Source of the DNA: Oncomelania hupensis
Taxonomy: Eukaryota > Mollusca > Gastropoda > Littorinimorpha > Pomatiopsidae
DNA length: 64,000 nt
NCBI GenBank assembly: GCA_036898135.1
Contig: CM072525.1
Coordinates: forward strand, 53,696,299 to 53,760,298
Direction: 5' to 3'
Positions 56,340 to 64,000 of the stretch are shown here, in pieces. The stretch's first letter is position 1. Every line of letters begins with the position of its first letter. Both the position numbers and the translations under genes were made by a program. The notes beneath the pieces are model-generated. The model saw nothing but the letters and a program-made list of their open reading frames with translations, was not told the origin of the DNA and made no database searches.

Positions 56340-59300
56340 CTAGTTGGGGTGACTTCTGTTCCAGTTAAGTCGCGCGCAGTGATGAGCAACCACATCTGCT
56401 TTGTTTACTGGAGTTTTCGATTTGCTCAGGGGTAGGGGAACTGTGTCCAAATAATCTTGCTGGGCTTCTTTGGCCTTCTTGTAGCTTTGGTTTTCGAGGC
56501 GCAGCAGGATAACCTCCTGATACAGCTCCTGAATGTAACCTGTAGGTAGAAATAGGATTTATAACTTCCAAAACACACCTTCCATCATTTGCAATATAAA
56601 TATATATTACAGTACTGCGTTCAATATAGACAACTCTGTTATTCTTAATCTAGCATACAATTCTACATAAATCTTGCTATAAAGTTTGGAGAAAGAGAAT
56701 TTCAGAATAGATCAAAGTTAAACGTACTCCTTGTTTGTGGCACCTTGATTGGCTTTGCTACTGCCACTCCCTTGGCAGATTTAGGATGAGCAACGATCCA
56801 CTGAAGGTCCCCGTTAGCAGTGACAGCTTGTTTGCGGTCAGCATTTGCATTGAAGTGCATGGCTGCAAGGTAGAGCCTATAACACAGGAGAAAAATTTAA
56901 TCTTAGAAACTGATACAGAAGAAAGAAACATTCATACAGAAGAATAAAACAGAAGAAAAAAACATTTATATACCTAAGAGATTTACATAGAAGACAAGGT
57001 AACCATTGACATAAATTAAAAAAGGCGAAAAAATATATACTCAGCGTCTCATCATTACAAACTTGATCTAAAGAAGAAACAACATTGTGTTTAATTCTGC
57101 CAATGTAAAAATGTCATACTTCGCTTGCATCACTGAAAATGTGAAGCTGTTCAGTTTTGGGGCGAAATGACAGACTGTTGCATGATAGGATTCCAAGCTC
57201 GCTGTTTGTACGTCTGGAGACAACAGGCCAATGTCTCGCAAGAGATATTTACTGCTCACAATATTGTCCAGAGTTCTATATTGTGTTGTTCCTGGGGAAA
57301 AAAATCACCCCATATTAACGTTTTACTTCAAGATTACAAAAGGTTCATTTTATATTAAAATTTGGAAGTGAAAAAATCATATACTGAAAAAAATAACTTA
57401 TTGTCTTGTTTACCTTGTTTGATCCAGGCTCGAGGCTCCAAGTCACCATGCTCACATTTGGGGAACAAGGTACCATGACCTTCATGGATGTTAGCGACGT
57501 GGTTGCGGATAGACAACCACTTTTCCTTGATAATGTTAGTTCTGTTTGGGCCTTCTGGAGTGGTTGTAGAGCACCAGTACATATGGTTGCCAATGCTCTG
57601 TGACCAAAGAGCCAGGTGTACATTCTGACGCTTCTTCCCAGCTTTGTCTATCTTCTTACCAACACCTGAAAAAAGTGTATACAAGCCAAAAAGGTTGTGA
57701 CAATGCATAGTACATGTATGGTCAGTAAACTGAGTGTAAGCCAAGTTTAGACGGACACACTGCATGGTGTATCATTATGCATGCAATTAAAATAATAAAT
57801 CATATTGACAAAAGCACCTTACCTTTTGCCATGTGCCAAATGTCAAAGTGATGAGTGATGCTTGGTTCATTTTCTTGCATGTGTTTCTTTACACTAACAT
57901 GTCGATCAGTGATGAGATGACTGATTCTGACTTCTTCTTTCACTTTTCTCAGCCCTTTTTTGAGGCCTTCAAGTTCCATGGCATGAGAGTTTTTCACCTG
58001 GCTACTCTGTACAGACACATTTGGGACCTTCATTACATTCATTGTGCAATGATTGTGAAATTCTGAAGAAGATTTTATATATACAAAAGACTATTCAAAA
58101 ACAAACACAAGAAGTATAAACATTCCTCTTTTAATAGTCTTGAAAATTTTTGGCCTTTAAGGTTTCTTCAGTCAGTGATTGAGTGCTAGATATAACCTCA
58201 TGTTCTTTCTTTAGCCCATATTTGCACCCACGTGAAGCTTTAAGTTGTATTCTGAAAGTGTGAGTATTGTTTTGTGAAAGTATACCTGGATTAGTTCACT
58301 GTGCAAAACTTCAGCTGTTTCTGCATCCATCAGAGTGTAACTGCCATACTTTGCGCAGTGTCCTGGCGAGTCGCATCTGCCATCCCCTGCAAGTTTGACT
58401 GATCTTCCTCTCCTTGCTGCAAAAAGGCGCTGCTGCCATACTTGCCACACATTTCTCACTGCAGGCACCAGATATGATGACTGAATGCTGTTGTAAGTCT
58501 GTAGGCTGAAACATGCTATGTCTGCCTGCTTCAAGGCATTAATGAGTCTACTAGGTGAACATGCTGTGAAAAATGTAGCAGCTGCCATAACCAGATTACC
58601 TAGAGGTAGTTTTTGTGAGCAGGGCTGAGAGCGCCAGGTGTACTTGTGGCCACAGGTAGCAAGGCTGCACTCACAAGAGAACTCTACACTAGTGCCACAT
58701 TCCCCTTTCTTTATCACTTTACATGGCTGATGACACTTTTGACACTTACTCAGTAAGGTCTCAAGCTGACTCTCAAACACTATATATTTACGCTGTTTGA
58801 ATGGATCCACAGAGTGAAGGTCTTCAGTCAGTTGGCGTCTGGAAAAGAAAAAAAGCCTACAGGATTTGCTCATTTTTCATGTCTAATCCCTTAATTGCAT
58901 TAGTTACTTACGTATTACGTTTTGGCAAGCAAGTTTAAAAAATAAAGATTTTGATTTGTTTCTAATATTAATTTTTTTTGTTTTTTTTAACAGTATGTGT
59001 GCAGGGCACTCAAAACTGACAAAGTACAATTTTTTCCTTATACGCAGGGAGAAACTCAAAAATAAGTACAAGTTTTACCTTGGAGTAGTCTGCTGTGATT
59101 GATATTGCCACTCTGGATCATCTGCAGCTGTGTTCTCTTCCTCTACATGCTCTTCTAGCTCGGGCCTGCCACAGCAATCAGTTATCATCACAAACCATGA
59201 AACCAAGCAATTAGATCTTTTAACATTATTACTATTATTATTATAAACAACATGTGTCTGTTGGAGATTTGTGCATTATAATTGGAATTTTTTCTATTTG

Positions 59301-60541
59301 GAAGTTAGAAAGTGAATGCATTTTTTCAACCCTTACCCGACCAGATCAGTTTGGGTGAGCTTGGAAGACATGTGAGGAGCAATCTCTCTTGCCTCGGTGT
59401 TTTCTGGCTCAGTGCACTCAGTCTGCACTTCACAGCAAGCAATTGCTTTGTGCAGTGTTTGCTGCTTTGTATTCACTACGATCTGAAAATCACAAAGCTT
59501 GTTATCACACATATGACATAACACGCACACACACACATAAAACGTGTTTTGATTTTTTTAACCACACAATTTCCTTCAAATTCACTAATTTTACAGTTAC
59601 AGTCTGATACAAGTTTTGAAAGACTGAAACCGGTTACATGTACAATGATATGAGTTTATGCAACAGTAAGCCAACTCTGATGCAAAATGATATACCGGTG
59701 TAACTTGGATCCCAATGTCTTGCATGCAAGTAGGTGGTGGAATGCTGGCTGTGCTACTAGTGGTAGCACAGGTGTCATCAGAACACATGGGCATAGCACT
59801 AGCACCAGCATCCACGAGTTCCAGACTGGGAGGTGTTGCAGTCTGCAAAAGTGTCCCAAGTTCCTGTGTAAACAACAAATGAAGGTGTTAAAACTAAAAC
59901 TCTAATAATAAAGAAGGGTAAAAAAATCTTTGGTATTATTTATATTCTTTAAATTTTATTTATTTATTTTTGGTTATATTTTTTTTTAACATGCAGAAAC
60001 CATTTACTTAATTAGTTTGCAAATGATGTATTCAGACATGCACAAACACATTTCCCCCTTTTCCCTACCTATGAAGAACATTTTCTACAAATTCCCCAAC
60101 CTACAAGTGGAATTTTTCTTTAAATAAGATATATGTGACAATACTTACTTGTGTCTTTTGCTTTTTCTTTGACACAGCTGATCTCCTCCTTGTTGCTTCT
60201 TCCTCTCTCTTTCTCTTGCTTATATTGTACTCAAAAATAGTCGGCACTGCATTATCAACCAACTTTGGTAAAAATTTTAGGGTTTTAATGCTCGTGTCCG
60301 TCAGTGCCAGACGTGTTCTTTGCGTAAAAGATTCCGGCGCGAAATGCCGGGAACACAACACGTCGTGTTTTGCTGGCATCCACAGCATCTTTTTCCCTGT
60401 TTTGGGGCATCTCACCTCCCTGTTAACTTTCAAAGCCCATTCTCGTTTTAAATCTTTGTCCGAAGGAAATTTATGAAATGAAAATTGGCTTCCAGGCACT
60501 TGCAGCTCATTACATTCGCCAGCAGCGCATTCTTTCGGCAT
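56340..60541 (-). CDS. THAP-domain Kolobok-type transposase, 10 exons, 767 residues
   Basis: Minus-strand exons 60541-60149, 59863-59696, 59482-59337, 59165-59079, 58838-58286, 58006-57823, 57665-57414, 57291-57120, 56876-56728 and 56539-56340 join in frame at GT-AG borders (2304 nt with stop). Residues 1-103 are a THAP zinc finger: C5, C10, C63, H66 and the AVPTIF box at 98-103; this binds DNA, presumably the element ends. A basic stretch follows (107-130). Residues 190-260 are acidic and Gln/Thr-rich. A Cys-rich block (297-327) precedes the catalytic region, with candidate acidic residues D417 (AGDGRCDSPGH), D483 (ITDRH) and E628 (SLESYH). The C-terminus has a helical Leu/Glu stretch. Start at 60541 is chosen because MPKEC supplies the first zinc ligand; an upstream in-frame ATG at 60607 exists. 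Catalytic residue assignment is inferred from spacing. Confidence 0.9.
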
Positions 60542-60599
60542 CGCGGTGATAAGCAGCAGAACGGGATGTTTACTTTCGCTATTCCCCTCATCTTTCACC

Positions 60600-60616
60600 C
60601 TGCACATGACGTCACG
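60600..60616 (-). promoter_or_regulatory. CRE-like promoter motif, right copy
   Basis: Minus strand CGTGACGTCATGTGCAG, 58 bp before the transposase start codon; inverted partner of 54309-54325. Confidence 0.75.
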
Positions 60617-60809
60617 ATGCCTATGCGCATGCGCGCGAGAATATTTGAGACTTGGATAAGCAGACGACGCTTGTTGCTCGCTCGGCGAAACTTTTTGCTA
60701 AATTATATTTTTTGCAGAAAATATTGGCAGTTGATTAGGTATGCAAACAGTTTTCCGGAATAACATGGATGAACGAGACGTATACTGTGTGTGCATTCTG
60801 AAACCTTTA

Positions 60810-60829
60810 AAACTGCCTTTCTATTACCT
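60810..60829 (-). repeat. Right terminal inverted repeat
   Basis: Minus strand AGGTAATAGAAAGGCAGTTT, followed on the plus strand by TTAA (60830-60833). Confidence 0.95.
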
Positions 60830-60833
60830 TTAA

Positions 60834-61249
60834 ACAGAAGACTCAGAACCAGACTCAAAAGTGTCAGCTTAATTTTGTGAGGACAGCATGCATAGCAGTA
60901 TAGGCCTAATGCGAGTCATGTACTTAGGAGCTTGTAGTTATAGTAATAGTGACGCTGGACTTCAGATCTTCCGACGGCTGCAAATATGGAAAGTGTACAA
61001 TATTCAGTTGATGCTATTATTTCCAAAATTTAAAACACTGCGTTGTAGGAAATGTATTGGTGTCTTGATTTTGCTTTTGTGGTGTTTACTTTTGATTGTG
61101 ATTTTGGTTGCTATCGTGATAGTTAATGGGATATGGAAATGAATCCGTATTCAATTGGCGTCTTTAATGCACTTTGCTCTCTTGTCTTTGTTTATACTCT
61201 ATGTGTATACTCTGTGCTTAGTTCTAAAAGTATATGCACTGCCATTACG
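60834..61249. other. Right flank of the Kolobok element
   Basis: No gene recognised. If the target LINE continued here it should encode the rest of the endonuclease, but I cannot read it, so the LINE was probably already broken. Confidence 0.5.
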
Positions 61250-62145
61250 ATCAGTGCTAAACAGACACAGACAGTTACACAGTCTTCGAGGCCTGCATAG
61301 TGCAGAGAAAGTAGTATTCTTAAAAATATGCTCTTCTGGTGTATGGATGATGTGTGTGTGTGTGGGTGTGCGTGTGTGTGGGTGTGTGCGTGTGTGAGTG
61401 AATGTGAGAGAGAGAAAGAGAGAGATTTGGTTACAGCTTTTCATGTATAAGTTGTCTTCCTATCCTATCCTATCCTGTCCCGTAACCCGGAGGTCGTAGG
61501 GGCACGAACAATGTTGTTTCTCGAGCGAATCTTGCTAAATTGTCCATCAGTAGCATACATATCACCTCCGTCTTGGTGGCCAACGGAAGGCGCGGTCCTT
61601 GTTGAGCCTGGCGACGACCGATCCGGTATGAAATTAGTGGATAGTTTCATCATGTACACAACTCTTGGGCAAAAAAAAACCTGGCGGTGTCAATCCTGTC
61701 CATGCTGTTGGCCACAGCCGAAATCCACGAATACAGTGTGGCTCGCCTTGGCCCTGAGCACGTGGTCGTTGAACCTGTAGTAACGTGAGGTTCCTCCGCC
61801 CTGGCCGGTGACTTCTGTGTAGAAGACTTTCGCCCAGTGATGCCGTGCTAACATCACCCCTGTTAGTCGCCTTTTACGACACGCCGGGAAACGTTGGGTC
61901 TATTCTATTTCATGCCGGAACCCACAGGGCCATAAGTTGTCTTATCGTATCTTTAATTTTTCTCGTAAATGAAAAACTGTAACCAACTCTCTCTACCTCT
62001 CTCTCTAACACACACACACATGCACACACACACACCATCCATACACCATAAGTGCACGTATCTGGGCATACTACTTCCTCCGCTCTGTGCACGCCTCGAA
62101 GATTGATTGCATACCTGTAGTGTCTGTTTTGCACGTGCCAGTGCA
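61250..62145. repeat. Imperfect foldback element enclosing a mini-RTE
   Basis: Left arm 61250-61446 and right arm about 61965-62145 are inverted relatives. They share AACAGACAC, TCTTCGAGGC, GTGCAGAG/GTGCACAG, AAGTAGTAT, TGGTGTATGGATG, a GT microsatellite, GAGAGAG and GGTTACAG. Without the insertion the arms would be separated by a loop of about 40 bp. Each arm contains a GT and GA microsatellite in the same order. Confidence 0.75.
61459..61931 (-). mobile_element. 473-bp mini-RTE with both ends and no coding region
   Basis: Flanked by a perfect 12-bp duplication ATAAGTTGTCTT (61447-61458 and 61932-61943). On the minus strand it starts GGCCCTGTGGGTTCCGG, continues as the RTE 5' UTR to about 61505, then joins directly to the last 45 bp of the family (CGACCTCCGGGTTACGGG) and the GGATA tail. 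Endonuclease and RT are completely missing. The intact duplication shows it inserted in this form or was deleted exactly internally afterwards. Confidence 0.93.
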
Positions 62146-62299
62146 TCTTCGGTTTCACTTTGCCGTTGATACATCTTGAGATTAACTTTGCCAAAATGAA
62201 AGCAAATTCAGTTCAGTGGTAGATCTAGTCCAACTAGCAATGCACCATTTGATTAACAAATGATATCGTGTCACATAGGCAACAAGCAATCATAAGGGC

Positions 62300-63560
62300 T
62301 ACTTTCCACACACTTTTGGAGCTTTCTAGCATTCCAAGTGTTAAAGCACGTCATGGTTTCCTCAACAATGGGACACTTTGGTAGAAACAGCAGCCTTTGC
62401 CCACAACAACACGGGTTTAGAAACAATGCTCCCGAGACGCAGCTCCTCGAGCTACTGGATGACCTGGTCGACAAAAAGCTTCTAAACAGACTTGTTTTTA
62501 AGGCCTTCGACCGAGTCAACCATAGCCTACTCATCCAGAATATGTGACGTTACGGGATCCAGAACAACGTCCTCCAATGGAAAGAGCTTCCTGTCAGATA
62601 GGCGTCAGATAATTGTTGTTCAGGCATCCAATCAGGTCATACTGAGGTCTGGAGTCCCCCAAGGCTCAATCCTAGGTCCTTGCCTCTTCCTGGCCAAAGA
62701 CCTCCCATACACCCTTTCATCACTGTGGTCCTGATTCGACACTTTGCAATCCGCTGACCTTATAAACAATGACTAACTAATCCTTTCATCACTGTCCAAA
62801 CTGTTTGCTGACAACAATGCTTTCTACATGACCATCGCTTGCCATGAAGGTCAAGTCCAGCTACAACACGACCTCCACTGCTTAGCGGAATGGGAGGCAG
62901 GCTGTGACATGCAGTTCCACCCAAGCCATGCTCCTACCAACTGCATTGTCACACGCTGGATGCAGTTACATCAACAAAGTACCTCAGAGTCACACCCCAG
63001 AAGAAGATCAGCTTTGACCAACATGTTGATGCCATCGCTATGATGCCATCACTACCAAGGCCAGCGCAACTCTCGGATTCCTGCGGCAGAACCTGAAGAT
63101 AGCTTTGACAGAACTGCAGGAAAAGGCGTACGTGGTCTTTGCCCGGCCCATCATGGAATACGCCAGTTAACATTCAGAGGAACAGTGAGAAGACCAAGGC
63201 AATAAAGCAACAGGCGGCGTGCTTCATTCTGAACCGCTACAACAACATCTCTAGTGTGAGCGCCATGAACGATTCTCTGGTATAGTCCCGACCAAAAGAA
63301 GCCAGACTGTGTATGCTGAGGAAAATCAGAAACGGACAAGTCCAGGAACAACACAGCACGCTACAGCCCGCGTCTGCCCGCAGCTGCAGAGATCATGACC
63401 AGCAGTTCCGACTGATCCCGTGCAGGACAGACTACAGGAAGTTCTTCTTCTTTCCATCAGGGACTAGAACATCCTCTCCGCCGAAGAAGCCAGCGACCCT
63501 GACTCTGCTGCCATTAGGCTGTGCTAGGGTTGGTACTCAGGCCTTAGCTTGATGTGGCTG
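62300..63560 (+). pseudogene. CR1/Jockey-like LINE RT fragment
   Basis: Frames in order read QQHGFRNNAPETQLLELLDD, FKAFDRVNHSLLI, a VPQGSILGP block (62650-62685), LFADNNAFYMTI (the catalytic FADD now FADN), LAEWEAGCDMQFHPS, SATLGFLRQNLKI-like text, and a C-terminal DQQFRLIPCRTDYRKFFFFP. Several shifts and one short insertion (62727-62781). Dead copy. Confidence 0.78.
62727..62781 (+). mobile_element. Ultra-short (55 bp) LINE 3' end insertion
   Basis: Perfect 14-bp duplication CCTTTCATCACTGT on both sides (62713-62726 and 62782-62795). The insert reads GGTCCTGATTCGACACTTTG, AATCCGCTGACC, TATAAACAATGACTAACTAA, the terminal part of the I-like LINE group with a CTAA tail. Confidence 0.93.
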
Positions 63561-63644
63561 GAATGCAAAACGCTAAGCCCAGCAGCTCCACCACATATAA
63601 TTGTTCCTTCAGCAAGTAGCTTCACATTATTATTGGTTTTAGAT

Positions 63645-63745
63645 GCGCGCGCGTGCCCGCGCGTGTGTGTGTGTGGGTGGGCGCGCGCGTGTGTGTGTGT
63701 ATGCCACCACCCTCATTCACATCCACACACACAAACACACACCTT
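63645..63745. repeat. CG/GT and CA microsatellites
   Basis: GCGCGCGCGTG and GTGTGTGTG runs followed by CACACA; potential Z-DNA-forming sequence. Confidence 0.9.
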
Positions 63746-64000
63746 AGAAAACACGGCAACCACATAGTAACAACCTACAGCAGCAAATGATTCAACGTTT
63801 TGATTGTGGTTGCTCAACCCAAGAAGAGAAGAAGTTCGTCGCACTCTCCTTGGACTGCCATTTTTGTCGAAAACAACTTGGAAATGCATAATATGACACT
63901 CACTTCTTGTTGTTATAGAGTATGGGTCGTGGAAAACCCGCATCATCGGTTGCAGAATAAACAATTCGAGGCACCTATAACACGTATGGGTCGTGGAAGA
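63746..64000. other. Unassigned right edge
   Basis: No gene recognised. GTATGGGTCGTGGAA occurs twice (63922 and 63985), perhaps the start of a repeat continuing beyond the window. Confidence 0.5.

Larger units (their letters stand above)
54228..60829. mobile_element. Kolobok-type DNA transposon carrying a P2X7-like gene and a THAP transposase
   Basis: 6602 bp bounded by TTAA on each side (54224-54227 and 60830-60833). Terminal inverted repeats are 20 bp, AGGTAGTAGAAAGGCAGTTT at left and AGGTAATAGAAAGGCAGTTT at right on the other strand, 19 of 20 identical. TTAA duplication and a THAP-bearing transposase are Kolobok hallmarks. The two genes converge; together they span nearly the whole element. 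Every exon junction keeps frame, and the ends match almost perfectly, so the copy looks young and possibly active. It interrupts an I-like LINE endonuclease. Confidence 0.93.

Noticed and set aside
60888..61142. Small hydrophobic ORF right of the Kolobok element
   Set aside because: A single hydrophobic stretch with no homologue I recognise, no splice or promoter context, and length expected by chance.

Overview
The window is animal nuclear DNA made almost entirely of transposable elements. There are no bacterial-type genes. Genes carry GT-AG introns, and AATAAA signals, tRNA-derived SINEs and many microsatellites are present. The mix of families (RTE-type LINEs ending in GGATA repeats, I-like LINEs with RNase H, Gmr1-like Ty3/gypsy elements, tRNA-headed SINEs with ATT tails) fits a marine invertebrate, most likely a mollusc and perhaps a gastropod. 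That assignment is inference.

Layout. 1-7 kb: the edge of a minus-strand Gmr1-like element (LTR 35-700), then a Gmr1-like pol ORF of 1110 codons (1761-5093) and its 3' LTR (5303-5899). 7-18 kb: LINE remnants, a hairpin-type tandem repeat, an end-to-end but frameshifted RTE copy (A, 9778-13512), and minus-strand LINE and RTE fragments. 18-30 kb: an I-like LINE (17980-29712) split by RTE copy C and by a complete 6.67 kb LTR insertion (22102-28769; ATATT target duplication; 1.7 kb LTRs) that landed just before the LINE RNase H active site. 30-34 kb: a second, broken Gmr1-like pol with its LTR. 34-43 kb: RTE copies E and F, another LINE endonuclease remnant, minisatellites, a mariner-like foldback and tRNA-derived SINEs. 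44.6-48.5 kb: a gag-bearing LTR element lacking RT, RNase H and most of integrase, itself hit by a Harbinger-like DNA transposon and a SINE. 49-51 kb: RTE copy G with an unbroken 605-codon RT ORF. 61-64 kb: a foldback repeat holding a 473-bp internally deleted RTE, and a CR1/Jockey-like LINE remnant.

The most important locus is 54228-60829, an apparently intact Kolobok-type DNA transposon. It has 20-bp terminal inverted repeats (19 of 20 matching), TTAA target duplications and two convergent spliced genes. One is a 10-exon, 767-residue THAP-domain transposase (minus). The other is a 4-exon, 175-residue protein that is a free-standing version of the cysteine-rich cytoplasmic 'ballast' domain of the vertebrate P2X7 receptor (plus). 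All splice junctions keep frame. A 17-bp motif with a CRE core (TGACGTCA) lies inverted just upstream of each start codon, and the two polyadenylation signals face each other 20 bp apart. This reads as a two-gene transposon with matched promoters, and it suggests that the P2X7 ballast domain travels as transposon cargo or as a transposition accessory factor.

The sequence was read by eye. Element boundaries resting on target-site duplications are exact to a base or two; others are approximate.
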